Positions 24,901-36,734 of a stretch of 64,000 nt of DNA are shown here, piece after piece. The notes beneath the pieces were generated by a model. That model made no database searches and was not told the origin of the DNA. It worked only from the letters and a program-made list of their open reading frames with translations. The first letter of the stretch is position 1. Every line of letters begins with the position of its first letter. The position numbers and the translations under genes are program-made. Origin of the DNA: Rhytidiadelphus loreus (Eukaryota; Streptophyta; Bryopsida; Hypnales; Hylocomiaceae); assembly GCA_947034895.1 (NCBI GenBank), contig OX344762.1, forward strand, positions 51,129,087-51,193,086, given 5' to 3'.

Positions 24901-25846
24901 ACCAATTGTGGAAAACATTAGAGAATATAGTACCTTCGCGGCTGGGAGTTTAGTAACATGAAAGCGAGGAAGACCACCTCTAGATTGGTCCAACCCTACT
25001 TCCCCTTCTTCGGTTTCCGAATGCAAGCTCTGAACAAAAAAAACTTCCAAAATTAGTGCCAACAATTCACATAAATTCTCTACTTGTGAGACGAGATCTT
25101 TCTGGGAGTACCTGCAAACCTAGTTCTGTTTCTTTATGAATCACACGAAATGCACGCCCTTGGCAATGATCTTCCAGTTCGCTGGATTAAATGCTTCTGA
25201 GAATGTTACGGTTTAGGGTTTAGGGTCACCAACGAAATATACTAGCATTACTAGTGCAAGTAAAGAGCAATGTCGGGTGAGACAGCTACGGTTTTGTTTA
25301 GGGTTTAGGATCTCGAATTAGGCTGGCAGTACTGCATTACAAGGCCAAATGGAGAGCAATTGTCGAGCAATGTCCACTTGCTGGGCTGAATACATCTGAA
25401 AATTCTAGGGTTTAGGGTTTAGGATCGCGGGTGAAATAGAAGTGCAACCATTACTAGTATAAACTAAGAGTAATGTCGGTTTGCAGTGGGCTACAGCGTC
25501 AAGAAGTTTGCAATATAACCATTTTTAGACTAAACCCACATCGCCAAGAGATAAAATATGTAATCAGAGTGCGCTTACAGACTGAGTTCCTTCGAATTAC
25601 CTTCGCAAATGCTGTGACGAGACTCGCATTGCCGCATGGAGCCGTCGTAATTGAATTTCGGTAACCGGGGAGGGCGAGTCCCCCCAGCAAGCGCGTGCGA
25701 GTGTTGAGCAGGAGAGGCCCAACTGTAAGCTCGACATTGCGCATGGGGTGCGCATTTCGAAGGAGTGACGACGGAGGTGGCCATTTCACGTACAACTTCA
25801 GCAGACTGGCGGTTGCAAACGTAGACGTTACCATTCTGTATACCAT
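21910..25846 (-). CDS. rsmE: RsmE-family 16S rRNA (m3U) methyltransferase, probably organellar
   Basis: SPOUT-class, SAM-dependent methyltransferase; bacterial RsmE makes N3-methyluridine in small-subunit rRNA. Nine exons join exactly into 353 codons with stop: 25846-25601, 25029-24934, 24764-24691, 24192-24050, 23834-23788, 23587-23479, 23028-22967, 22574-22457 and 22073-21910. Residues 1 to about 85 are basic and Ser/Thr/Leu-rich, like a plastid or mitochondrial transit peptide. Then come GGLPRFHVTKLPAAK, DEFWHMTRVLRL (N-terminal PUA-like part), IELFDGIGGLVEG, LKGGRADWLVEKCTELGA, the long SPOUT segment with LLLIGPEGDFTPEEIE, and the knot region SGAVPVGLGQLRLRVETAAI. Codons are split correctly at every junction and no stop interrupts. 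An alternative Met at 25834 would shorten the start by four residues. Intron 1 carries telomere-like motifs. Confidence 0.93.
25195..25470. repeat. Three TTTAGGG-containing direct repeats inside RsmE intron 1
   Basis: Doubled TTTAGGG/AAACCCTA (telo-box) units occur at 25211-25226, 25296-25309 and 25406-25423. Each is followed by a related downstream sequence (for example ACTAGTGCAAGTAAAGAGCAATGTCGG). Spacing is about 85-110 bp. On the gene's strand the motif reads AAACCCTAAACCC, the plant telo-box seen near starts of translation-related genes. It lies in intron 1, not upstream of the ATG. Confidence 0.7.
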
Positions 25847-26534
25847 ACAAGTGAAGCTTGTCTAAATTCTAATCCTAATTTGGAGAATGGCTCTGAGATA
25901 GGGATTCTAAAGTATCGCAGTGTTGTGTCGAAGATGAAACACTCTAGTATTATGTGCGTCAAAATCAAATTGGTGAAGAAGCTACACTAGACGAATCTCT
26001 CCCTCACAAGATCAGGTCTGCATCCACTTTCCGAACTGGGAGAAGGGTCCACAAACGCATTTACCAAAATCCCAAACCCTTGAGAATCTGCGGTTCTATC
26101 ACTTTTTATGCAATAAGATTCACTCACCCCTGTCCAAATTCTGACATCTTCTAGTAAAGATATGCAAATCGTAGTGCTTTGACGTTTCTTCGAAGCTGAC
26201 AGTGCTAGTTCTGTTTCTGCGTTTGAGCTCTCAAGGGAGTCCAAATTCTAAGTTAGAATTTATTAAGTTTATATGTGAAACTTCCTTGAAAATATTCCTG
26301 GCGGATCAGACGATTAAGTGAAGGATCAGGCTCATTGAATTGGTGAAGAGCATGATCTTGTTCATGCGAGTGAGTGACGCATGCTTCTAGAGTTTTCAGT
26401 GAAAGAATATTGGTTCCGATAACTTAGAAGCAAAAATTGGAAATAAGAGACTAGACTGAACACGTTGGAAGCAAGCGAGATTTCCCTAACGTTAACAATA
26501 GTAAGTTTCGTGCATTGATGATGCTTATCTGCTG
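25847..26534. other. Promoter-side flank of RsmE
   Basis: Upstream intergenic DNA of the minus-strand RsmE gene. Short open frames on both strands are unsupported. No clear TATA element can be assigned. Confidence 0.35.
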
Positions 26535-26542
26535 GTATACGG

Positions 26543-26984
26543 CTAGGGAGAATTGACCCCCTCATTGCCCCAGTCAATGTTGGTTTGAAAACAAACAAAC
26601 TATGTTGTGACAATTTTTTGGTAATTTTTGCATCTCCGTCAAGTAATTTGGGGCCTCTGATTGCAAATATGAATTCATAATTTCAAAAAAAAATTAAGCC
26701 TTGCAAATAAAAAATTCCAGGTTTTGCCCTGGAGGGGCAATGAGGGGGTCAATTCACCCTGGCCATGTATTGCCCCCATGAAAGGGTAAATTTAAGAATT
26801 GCCCCCTATTTTGTGCCCCTTAAATACTGTATTTCTTCATGATTCCTAGCTAATTTGGGACCTCTAATTGCAAATATGAATTCAGAATTTGCAAATTTTA
26901 TTGTATACGGCAAATAGAAAATTTCAGTGTTTTTTGCAAGGGTAAAATACGAGGCAATATATGGATCAATCTTCCCTAGCACTA
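26543..26984. mobile_element. 442-bp non-autonomous element with 8-bp duplication, hAT-like
   Basis: GTATACGG flanks both sides (26535-26542 and 26985-26992). The ends are inverted: CTAGGGAGAATTGACCCC at the left and the reverse complement of CTAGGGAAGATTGATCC near the right. Inside, a roughly 26-bp segment (GAATTGACCCCCTCATTGCC core) recurs inverted near 26725-26755, and a phrase like ATTGCAAATATGAATTCA occurs twice, so the element is partly duplicated or nested. An 8-bp duplication and CTAGGG-type ends suit hAT. No coding. Confidence 0.5.
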
Positions 26985-26994
26985 GTATACGGTA

Positions 26995-27362
26995 CACGGT
27001 TGCTATTATGTGAGCATAGGATCTTGAGCCCATGAACATAGGAGTTTAGGCTCCTACATTATGGGCACCTTCTATAGTTATAGGATGTTTATATTATAGG
27101 TGTCTATGTTGTAGGTACCTATGTTATAAGCACCTTCCATGGTTATAGGATGTTTATATAAAAGGTGCTTAATTATATTATAGGTGTCTATGTTATAAGC
27201 ACCTTCTATGATTATAGGATATTTATATTATAGGTGTCTATGTTATAGGCATGTTCCATAGTTATAGGATGTTTGTACTATAAGTATGTATGTTATAGAC
27301 ATCTCTAATAGTTGTAGAGTACCTATGTGTTTAGGCTCAAGGCTCATATACTAGCACTGTTG
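26995..27362. mobile_element. 368-bp miniature relative of the giant Mutator-like element
   Basis: The left end reads CACGGTTGCTATTATGTGAGC; the right end in reverse complement reads CAACAGTGCTAGTATATGAGC (15 of 21 match). Both share the GCTA...GTGAGC pattern with the ends at 27447 and 45224. Flanks are GTATACGGTA (26985-26994) and GTATACAGTA (27363-27372), a 10-bp duplication with one difference. The body is roughly four imperfect copies of a 65-90 bp unit containing TATAGGATGTTTATATTATA and ATAGGTGTCTATGTTAT. Non-coding; a MITE that would need transposase in trans. Confidence 0.7.
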
Positions 27363-27446
27363 GTATACAGTAATAAGTTCAAGTATAGAAGTGCCAATAA
27401 ATAATGTTCAAAACCTCCAAGAATGAAAGGGAGGTAATTAGTTGAA

Positions 27447-27500
27447 CAGGGTTGCTATTCTGTGAGCCTACGCTCGTGAGCTTGTGAGCTTGCGAGCATA
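27447..27500. repeat. Left terminal inverted repeat and hexamer cluster of the giant element
   Basis: Begins CAGGGTTGCTATTCTGTGAG and continues with repeats of the GTGAGC/GCGAGC hexamer, likely transposase-binding subterminal sequence. Confidence 0.75.
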
Positions 27501-28531
27501 CAATTTTTTGGTGTAAAGTTTAGAGTGAGACCTATGACCGTGGCTTTTAAAATAGTACAGAAATGGAATAAAATATTGAAATAATATTCCCATTTTGGCA
27601 ATCCAAATCAATTTTAATCCTAAAAATATATTGTAAGTCCAATTTTGTTGAAGTTCATTATATTTACCTATTAATAAATTTGTATCAAATATCACATATT
27701 TTATATGTGTACTATTTAATTCCACAATTTCCATAATTAGAAACATTCAATTAAGATTCTGAATACTATCAATAAGAAATTCTTTCATTAAATCATACTA
27801 ATTGAAAATATTTGAGAATAGGAAGAAAGGTATAAAAAAAATAGGAGTAGCCAAAATGGTGGTGACATTGATATATTCATTGAATTGGAACCACAAAAAT
27901 TCAAGACAAAATTTTTGAAAGTGTAATGTTTTGTGATCACAGGATACTATCATTGAAGTGTCAAAACAATGACAATATTGAAAAGTTGAAATAAGCATTC
28001 AAAAGAACTAAGAAGTACAAGGTTCATAATATTTTAATTGAAGAAGTATATCCAAATTCAAATTCTACCTTTCAAAAGGCCTAGAAGAATTGCACTGACC
28101 TATAATGGCTACAAAAAGAGTTACGGTGGAAATCAAAAGGTTGACACTAGTTCCTTCTCTCGGCTCCGAGAGGTCCTACAACGATAGACAACATTGATCA
28201 ATCTTCCAAAAAATCAATGTAACAAGGCTCTCTCTATTTCAATCTAAATCCTTGTGAATTAAGTCTAATTTATCCACCAAAAATATTAAGAAGAGGAGGC
28301 TATAGTATCCATAGCATATTTTATTGTACAACAAAAACATCACACAAGAAATTGAAAGTATAGAACAATGCAATGTAGTTGTTTTGCCTTCATTATGAAA
28401 AACTATAAAAAAATCAACAAAAATTAGAAGTTCAATGTAATGAAATAGTAATTGTTTTCCCTTCATCATGAAAATAAATAAAAACAAATGGAAAATTTGA
28501 TCCAACAACTATGCAGTAACTGAAAATAGAA
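27501..28531. other. AT-rich DNA between left terminus and the methyltransferase stop codon
   Basis: No gene. One CTCTCGGCTCCGAGAGG palindrome lies at 28157-28173. Probably 3' UTR and terminal non-coding sequence of the element. Confidence 0.5.
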
Positions 28532-29708
28532 TCACATAGATGAAGAAGACATTGACTGAGAATAATCACTACTATCAGTACAAGAATGGCCCTCATCTAC
28601 TTCTGTAGCTGTCAAATCTAAAAACTGCAACACCTTGGGATGTACATTGGCAATTTTATTCCGTGTAGGAATAAGTTGCCGAGATGCACAATCAACAGCT
28701 AAAGCCTCAGCATACGTCGGTAGAATATATGATTTCTCCGGACTCGGAAAAAATCCTGGTAAGGAGTAGAACGGCCAGTGTATGGCCTCAGTATGAATCA
28801 TGCTACAAAAACAAAATTTAGAGTTAGAAAAACTTAAAGATAGTCTAGTGCTTGAAACTCATGGAAAGCAAAATCAAAACAAAAAACAAAAAAAACTTAC
28901 TTACTGAATCGGGATTTTTTGACGATACATGGAACCACAACATCCTCTGCATCGGGGTCATCTGAGGGCACCGTTACTACTGTAGGTGTGGCAGGAACAA
29001 CCTCAACTGTATGAATGAGAGGGGCAAGCATTGCATCAAAGATGGCCTTATCTTCTTCCAAGGCAATGATGTGCCTGTCTAGAAGCCTACAACTGTGGAT
29101 GGCCGCACCTGAAATATATGCATTGACTTAAAATTAAACCGGATATAAAAAAACATGTACAACATATTCAAAAACTTAGTTCGTTAAAAAAAATGTAGAT
29201 TGTAATATTTACCAGTTGAAGCTGTACAATCTACAACCACGTCACCAGGCATAGATGAAGCTTCAATGAACATCTGCATAAACCGAGGGTCCTTCTCACG
29301 TGCACCTCTCCAAGGAATACCCTCATTCATGGCCATTGTCTCCGCCTTTGTGTAGTTTTGGAGAATGTTGTCACGTGCAATGTCTACTCCAAGTGCCTTC
29401 AACTTTGGGCACGCTTGAAATGTAAACTTCGAAGGTCCAACCTCTGGCAAGTTTCTCACCCATAGTGAGATTCCAAAACGCAATGTCTGTAGAACAAGGC
29501 TAGAGAATGTCAATAGAATACTTTAGAAATTACAAGAGAATTTATATAAACACTACCAGAAGAAAACAGTCCAAATGAAGACATATTCAACAGAAAATGT
29601 GTTGGTTTTCTCTGTGGGTTAGGAACACTTGGTTCGGACTCCTTATTAACACATTTTCTGCTGATTTTCTCTTGGATCGAACACAATTAAAAATAAAAAA
29701 TAAAAATC

Positions 29709-29885
29709 AATTTTTTTTTGGCTGCCCGAAATTTCCGGGCAGGAAAAAATTACTATTTATGGAAACTGCCCGCTGCCCGGAATTTACGGGCAGCCTCGCC
29801 ATTAGGCCATTGCCGCCATGGGGGGTCGAACTTGAGACCTCCCGTGTACAAGCCCCATGAACTAACCACCACATCACCCATTGCA
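29709..29885 (-). repeat. tRNA-derived SINE
   Basis: On the minus strand a box-A-like GTGGTGGTTAGTTCATGG (reverse complement of 29855-29872) precedes a box-B-like GTTCGACCCCC (29821-29832 region), with normal tRNA-like spacing. The body follows with two GCTGCCCG...CGGGCAGC palindromes (29720-29742 and 29772-29794) and ends in an A-run (minus strand) near 29709-29720. This fits a tRNA-type SINE with its tail. It is not a folded tRNA gene. Confidence 0.6.
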
Positions 29886-29945
29886 ATTATATGTCTATTT
29901 AGAAATAAAAAATATACTTAACCATTTAAAATTCTATGTTTCTTA

Positions 29946-30300
29946 GGTCAGCTGACTTTGGTAGCCGTTTAGGCATAGAAAATTAATTTTTTTGAAAAAA
30001 CTTTGAACTAAGAAAAGTTTCTAAATGAAGCTAAGATTCATCTCCAAAAATCCGTTTGGGATTTCAATTCTCCAATCAAAAGTTATGGAAAAAAATCAGA
30101 GAGGGTGTTTGAAAATGTAGAAAAAAATGTCCATTTGAACCCCCCTCTGATGTTTTGTCCATAACTTTTGATTTGAGGATTGAAATATCAAACGGTTTTT
30201 TGGAGATGAAACTCAGCTTCATCTAGCAACTTTTCTTAGTTTGAAGTTTCTTGAAAAAAGTTATTTTACTATGCCGAAATGACTATTGAAATCTGCTGAA
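29946..30300. repeat. Long inverted repeat, arms of about 160 bp
   Basis: The sequence from about 29946 to 30115 returns in reverse complement at about 30130-30300. Shared markers include AACTAAGAAAAGTT, GATGAAGCT, TTCATCTCCAAAAA, CCGTTTG, ATCAAAAGTTATGGA and CAGAG. The spacer is about 20 nt. Transcription through this intron would give a long near-perfect hairpin RNA, a natural substrate for Dicer-like enzymes. Confidence 0.75.
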
Positions 30301-30349
30301 ATTAAAGAAACACCAAATTCCAAAGTTTTTCATTTTTTTCATTTTTGAG

Positions 30350-31020
30350 TTGTTTTTTGGGCACTTGGTAGTGTTATTTTTCATTTTTGAGTTGTTTTAT
30401 GGGCACTTGGGAGTGCTAATTTCCATTTTTTAGTTGATTTTTGGGCACTTGGGAGTGCTGATTTCCATTTTTGAGTTGTTTTTTGGGCACTTGGGAGTGC
30501 TGATTTCCATTTTTGAGTTGTTTTTTGGGCACTTGGGAGTGCAGATTTGCTTTTTTGAGTTGTTTTTTGGGCACTTGGGAGTGCTGATTTGCTTTTTTGA
30601 GTTGTTTTTAGGGCACTTGGGAGTGCTGATTTCCATTTTTGAGTTGATTTTTGGGCACTTGGGAGTGCTGATTTGCTTTTTTGAGTTGTTTTTTGGGCAT
30701 TGGGAGTGCTGATTTCCATTTTTGAGTTGATTTTTGGGCACTTAGAAGTGCTGTTTTGCATTTTTTAGTCGTTTTTTGGGTACTTGGGAGTGCTGTTTTG
30801 CTTTTTTGAGTTGTTTTTTGGGGGCACTTGGGAGTGCTGTTGTGGATTTTTGAGTTGTTTTTTGGGCACTTGGGAGTGCTGTTTTGCATTTTTGAGTTGT
30901 TTTTTGGGCACTTGGGAGTGCTGTTTTCCATTTTTGAGTTGTTTTCTAGGCACTTGGGAGTGCTGTTTTGCATTTTTGAGTCGTTTTTTGGTGCTATTTT
31001 GCATTTCTGAGTTGTTTTTA
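30350..31020. repeat. 42-bp minisatellite, about 16 copies
   Basis: The motif GGGCACTTGGGAGTGCTG recurs with a 42-bp period (GCACTTGG at 30361, 30403, 30445, 30487, 30529 and onward). The rest of the unit is ATTTCCATTTTTGAGTTGTTTTT. Because 42 is a multiple of three, open frames run through on both strands and spell repeating 14-residue peptides; these are artefacts of the period. CACTTGGGAGTG is itself a short palindrome. Confidence 0.9.
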
Positions 31021-34000
31021 AGGCATTTGTAGGTGGTCTTTTTAAATTTTTTGAGTGTTTTTTTGGTGTTTTAAGGTGATGTTTGCAAGTTTTCTAGTAT
31101 TATTATGGTATTTCAAAAGATTCCAAAAAGATTCCAAAAGATTCCAAAATTCTAAAAAATGTAACAAAATTATGTTGGTTTTTATTTAACCAACACAAAA
31201 CGTGTTAATGCGGTCTAAAAAATTGTGTTTGATGAGGAAAAATCATTTTCATGTTGATTCCAGCAGAAATTTGTTGATTTTGTCTTGGTTTTCACTACTT
31301 CTCTAGTAGTGAAAGTTGAAAAACTTGTAATAATTTAAATTAAACATACCGTGAAAGAACAATCCAATGGTGACGTCAAGTGTAAGCGGTTCATCCCCCA
31401 CCATTCCTTCCGTAGTTTAAATGCATATGGGTCTGCATATCCAAAAATGTCTGCTTTGGCCTGAGCCCTATACGGATGGATAATAATCAATGCCCCATCA
31501 TCTTGCAAATGTCCATCAGCAAACTCAAAAAGAGACTGAAGCCAAGTATCAGATCGTTGATTCCACTTTGGAATGGTAGTAGGAGGCTTGGAAACATCAG
31601 GTACTGGTAATCCTTCTGGCATGTCAGCAATGATAAGATCTACACGTGGCTTGTCACTTTGAACCCCTTTAAAGAATCGATCTTTATCCGCCATGTGCTG
31701 CAACAAATACAAATGTCAAAATAAAATAAGAAATAAATAAACTTGAGAAAGAGGAAGCATTTAAGAGGTAATTGAACGCACCTTTTCCATGAATTTGACA
31801 ATGTCATGGTATAACTGAGGTAAGGGATCACCGAGGACAACCTCCAAAGACGAGTTGCAAATGAACTCATCAATGGTGATGTCACTATCATTGATCACAT
31901 CAATGACAGTGGGGCCATGTACTAACCCATCTTCCGTCAATACTAGATGCTCAGATCCACGTTTTGTGCCTCTTGAACTGGATGTCTGGAGTTGAGATCC
32001 CTGATCCACTGCAGATGACACAGGAATGGGGTGCTTTGAATTCTTCCCCGAATTCTTTTCAGTAGGCGTTGCCTTCCCTTTCTCAGCATTTTGTGCAATC
32101 TTCCTTGAAACTCTTTGGAGAGCCTTGTCCACGGCCTCATAATTCTTAATGGCAATCCTTTTATCTGCGTCGTCTCTCCTCTTCACAGCCTTTGCCCTAG
32201 TATCTTCATCCAAGTCAGCAAACTCCTCGTACTCTTGAACAACTTCTTGCGAATCGATGGACTGCTTCAAGCAGTCTTCAGGAAGAGGAGTGAACTCTGG
32301 TGGGCAATCAAGGTACCATGCACCTGATTTCAAGTGCGCACTTGTCCACCACTTCAACTGAGAGGGAGAGAACATGCAATGCTCAGTAGACACGTCCAAC
32401 CAAGTACCAAGAAAAGGTGGCAAATCACGTTTTGCAATTGCTCCTTTTGGAAGTAATTCATACTTGAAGTACCTACAAGCATGTGAAATAATTTTAGAGA
32501 TAAGGAAACAATGAAGAATGAGAAGAAAATGACATGAATTTAAACTTATAAATCAACACTTCAAAAGAAGAGTTACCTAAATAAAACGCGCTTAACCACA
32601 AGGTCCGAGCCTTTGTGCTTTATGAAAGAATCTGACTTCCTGAAGACATCATGTCCTCTGAAGTTTGCAAGAAAAGCATGATCCCAGAGGCGAATTCTCC
32701 AAGCCTCAATGTATTCTGATAGGTCCTCTGGTTCTTGGGGAGAGTCCATGTCCAAGACTAGATTATCCTTCTTCACGATAGTATCAAACATATCTGTGGC
32801 AGCATCTTCAATCTAGACATAAATAGATACATTCTGGTTAGATTAAAGCGTTGATCACTAAGTCAACACTTCAAAATCTAATCTCAATTGTAAATAAAAA
32901 TTATATATACATAGCAAAATCCTCAAAATTTAATTAGAATAACTCACCCCTGAATACCAACATGCCTTTACTAAAAAGGACTTCAAATCCGATTCTCCAA
33001 CAGGCTTCAATGGAAACCGACGTGCCTCTCTAGTCTGGACGGAAGAGTTCCACCAACGTAGCCACTTCACTTTGTGCTCAGTTTTTACATTGCAAGTAGC
33101 AATCATCTGCAACTTTTCGAGAGTCATCTCTGGCACAGCATTCGTACTCCAATGGCGCTCAATCTTCACACAATAAAGTCATTTATCAAAATGATTGCAA
33201 TATTGAAAACCAACAAAATACAAAAATCCATTGTAAAGATGTAGTCACCTCATCAAGCCATTCCTTCCCAAGGTTAGGATTAGCCACAGCAGTGAGTTTT
33301 CCCAATTTCTTTGTTAGATGATTTGTCTTCTCTTTGCTGCCTTGTCTCATGGCAGCCAAAACTCCATCTTCTGATTGATCCTCGACTACTGTCTCTTCTT
33401 TATACAACCTCACTGCGGTATCAGCTGCGGCAGCAATCTCGTACTATAGGAAATAATTCAAACAAAGAAGTCAGAAATGACATAGGTCCAAGTAAAAAAA
33501 TATAGAGAATTAATCGTTTGAGGTCAGTTGAAACTTAAACGATAGATGAATGCTGTAAAAACCTCCGTGGACATACTGTACCAAGACTTCCTTAAATTCT
33601 GAGTGCACTGAGACATCTCGGAGGGGCTCAAGTGCTCAGAGAACTTATCCAACGTCATGACTCCATACTTACGCACCCTATATAGGGTGTGAACCAAGCT
33701 TGTTTTGATAAAAGAATTCTCAGTATGCCTGTAAAGCAAGAAATATTGATTTGTTAAAATACATGAAATCAATAAACAAGAGAATGAAATGACATTAACA
33801 AATGGAGTCAAGGATAGACATACTTGTTAATGTCATGCATGATATGCATGACAACACCAATCCGTCCTTTGGTCTCTAATAAAATAGAGTCAACAGAAAC
33901 ATGCCAATCTCGGTCGGCGGCATGGTGGCGAGAAATGTAGGCTGACCAGGCCAGAAGTCGATGGTTCCCATCACAAACAAAAAACTTGGAATTCTGAAGA

Positions 34001-34602
34001 TGCTTCAATTAAGGGGTAGCATTCAAATGTGCATTGAATATATCGTTCTCCTCAATCCAGAGAGGTCCCCATGCAACTTTATCACTGTCAGTCACAACCT
34101 CTTCCTCCCCTTGTTCATTAGTAACTGAAACATAAAAAACAGATGACCCATCTCTGTATCCATGTACATATTCTTGCTCTAGCCTCGTCAAGTCACACTG
34201 CAATGCGGGACGAACCATAGGCATTTGCACAAGACGACACAATGGAATGCGGAGACGAGAAACTGCATGAGGCTTCATCCTTAAACTGGAGATTGAAGCC
34301 ACCGAATTGACTTTCTGAAACCTACGAAGGGCATCTTCAGAGGTGAATTCATCCGTTGCCTCTTCATCATCAGAACCTCCATCATCAATGTCATCAGTTG
34401 TCCCAATAGCCGGCTGATCGGAGGCATGGGATTCAACCATGCCCGATATCGTAACAACCTCTTGTGCAGGAGGTGCTTATAGCTGAACCTACATAAAAGA
34501 AGCATATAAATCATGATTGATTAGGCAACTATAAAAGCAAGGAAAATATAATTCTATACTAACTGAGAAATTTATCATCTATTCACTCCACACTTAATCC
34601 AG

Positions 34603-36625
34603 CCTCGGCGCCGAGACGTACAAGAGATTATCTTGTATTTGATATATCAATGCAAACATAGGACTTCTCCTAAATATAACCAAACCGGAAATTCCAATAA
34701 ATGATACAAACTACTAAATAACAATCTGGAACATTATCCAATAGATGTCAAACATACTATGAAGAACATGTCCTCTCGGTGCCGAGAGGACATATTTGAA
34801 GGCCAGAACTGGATCAAGTACATAAACTATTAGGCTCAATTTGAAATTTAAATAGGTATAATTTGGGGTCCAGCCTTGCTCTCGGCGCCGAGAGGAAGGA
34901 ATTGAGCCTGCCCACTTGATCACCCTAATCTCCACATTAACCTTATAATATAACTAAGGGCCGCCTGATATCCAACATATGCAAAACATATGGACATTAA
35001 GGACTAGCACTTTTAGTCTGAGATCGAAACAACATTGGGATATATGTAGTGGCTGTGCCAAAAAGAATTTCGTTTTCCTCCTAAACCCCCCAAATTACCT
35101 TAGAATATCAACTAACAAAACATCATAGAATGATGCTATCTATAGAAGTCCACATATATATGTAGCTCTCGGCGCCGAGAGGTGTCTATGAATGTGTTAG
35201 GTTTTGCTAGAAAACAACAAGCATGAAATGAAGTTCAAGAATATTAGAAATATACAAGAAAAATAATATGTAAAGTATCCCTCATGAATCATGTACATGA
35301 TCACAAGTTTAAGGGTCCGCGTTCCTCTCGGCCCCGAGAGGTACAATTTATCCTAGAAAATTTGTCCATGTTATCAAAATCCTTCTATTGACTTGTTTTA
35401 GTTCATCTTAATTCTGCTTAGAATCTAAAAATCCAAGTTTTATGATATTTAATTTGTAGGTCTTACAAAATTATGGATTTACGGCTATCTAATCAATTGT
35501 ATCCATCAAATGTGGATGGTCCAGTTCATCCTCTCGGGGCCGAGAGGTGTCTTTTAGTAGAATACTACTTATCAAAAAAAGGTTTTCATGCACATAGAAA
35601 ACAATTATTTGCAGTATGTCAACTAGAGATAGACCCTATCCATTGGCCGAACACCATGAAATTTAGACATGATTTTGCCTTAAAGTCAACATGGCTTGGG
35701 TCTTTCCTTGCTCTCGGCGCCTAGAGGTCCACTTCAGTCGGCAACAATGAATGGACTTGATGATCGATTTGAAATAATTCTAGGTTGAATTTAGTGGATG
35801 TTGATTGTTTACCTATTAATTAGCAAATTAGCTTCAAATGGAATCTAAACTAATTCTTGCTTACATCATTAATTATACAAATATGAGAGCATATGATTAG
35901 GTCAAATTTTAATCATCATAGTGATCATGTAAGAATAGTAAGATGGACATGTCAATGATGTTAAAGATTGATTTTCATAAATTATTAATCTAATACCAAC
36001 TTGTAACTTTCTGTTGGAGCTCTACATCAAGGTGAGATCGTAATTTATTTCATCTAAAATCAGTCTAAGGAAAGAGCACTCTAATCAAATATTGAATGGT
36101 CTCAAAATACATCTGCCTCGAAATACATATTCGGTTGTCTGGTGTTCCCATTCCAGACCAGCCCTCGGCGCCGAGAGGGAGAATTCCGGCATCCAAACTG
36201 AAGTCGTCATCACAGGGAGGAGAGAACGGGAGACTGATTTCAAGGCTCTACACGTTCGCCTCAGAGCTGAGAGGAAGGATGGCAGCCCGCGAGTGTGATG
36301 TCATCACAAGGAGGAGAGAACGGGAGACTGATTTCAAGGCTCCACACGTTCGCCTCGGAGCCGAGAGGAAGGATGGCAGCCCGCGAGTGTGATGTCATCA
36401 CAAGGAGGAGAGAACGGGAGACTGATTTCAAGGCTCCACACGTTCGCCTCGGAGCCGAGAGGAAGGAAGGCAGCCCGCAAGTGTGATGGTCGGGGTTAAC
36501 AAAATAACTAGTCCTGTTACCTTAGTTCTGGTTTCCTGAAGCCACAATACGATTTCCGATCAAGCATGATTTGAACTATTTGCACGATGCCTGAGGTCAC
36601 CCACCCCTCTGTGCCGAGAAGCTGC
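34603..36625. repeat. Palindrome array, CTCTCGGNNCCGAGAG, inside the methyltransferase's long intron
   Basis: Copies lie at 34603-34618, 34772-34789, 34879-34895, 35166-35182, 35324-35341, 35530-35547, 35711-35727, 36162-36178, 36259-36274, 36353-36368, 36447-36462 and about 36606-36622, mostly with 7-8 bp perfect arms around a 2-bp variable centre (GC, TG, CC, GG, AG). The background is AT-rich and unrelated between copies, so the palindrome itself appears conserved. Other copies occur at 28157, 43064 and 43173. A dyad-symmetric protein-binding site is the simplest reading. Confidence 0.85.
36205..36488. repeat. 94-bp tandem repeat, three copies
   Basis: GCGAGTGTGATG begins at 36289 and 36383 and a variant at 36477, period 94 bp. 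Each unit contains GGAGGAGAGAACGGGAGACT and one CCTCGGAGCCGAGAGG palindrome (the first copy has CCTCAGAGCTGAGAGG: two compensating changes keep the dyad). Frames across it are artefacts. Confidence 0.85.
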
Positions 36626-36734
36626 AGGTAGTCATGTTCTCCGGTAATATATCAATTGTTCGATTCACAATGGAGAGAACAAAACCTAACGTCTATAGAT
36701 TTCAATCCGAGCTTATTTTGAAACTGGAATATGG

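Larger units (their letters stand above)
29551..31311. mobile_element. CACTA-type non-autonomous element inside a methyltransferase intron
   Basis: Begins CACTACCAGA and ends with the reverse complement of CACTACTAGA, flanked by AAA on both sides (29548-29550 and 31312-31314), the 3-bp duplication expected for CACTA/En-Spm elements. It lies wholly within the intron between exons 31697-31350 and 29486-29213, which explains that intron's 1.86-kb length. Further inward, related inverted stretches near ACATTTTCTGCTGATTTTCT (about 29650) and 31240-31290 extend the ends. It holds a SINE, a long hairpin and a 42-bp minisatellite but no transposase. Confidence 0.65.

Noticed and set aside
25195..25470. 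Chromosome end or telomere
   Set aside because: Only two to three TTTAGGG per site inside a gene intron, with host genes on one side and unique DNA on both.
29821..29872. tRNA gene
   Set aside because: Box A and B are present but there is no cloverleaf; the downstream body and A-tail identify a SINE.
30381..31032. Overlapping long open frames of 80-126 codons on both strands
   Set aside because: They follow the 42-bp minisatellite, whose length is a multiple of three, so any frame free of stops in one unit stays open. They are repetitive and lie in an intron.
36092..36486. Three plus-strand frames of 63-98 codons with repeating peptides
   Set aside because: They are translations of the 94-bp tandem repeat inside the methyltransferase's long intron, with no domain.
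34603..36625. CRISPR-like array
   Set aside because: Palindromes are irregularly spaced (about 95-430 bp), the genome is eukaryotic, and no cas-like genes are present. A binding-site array fits better.
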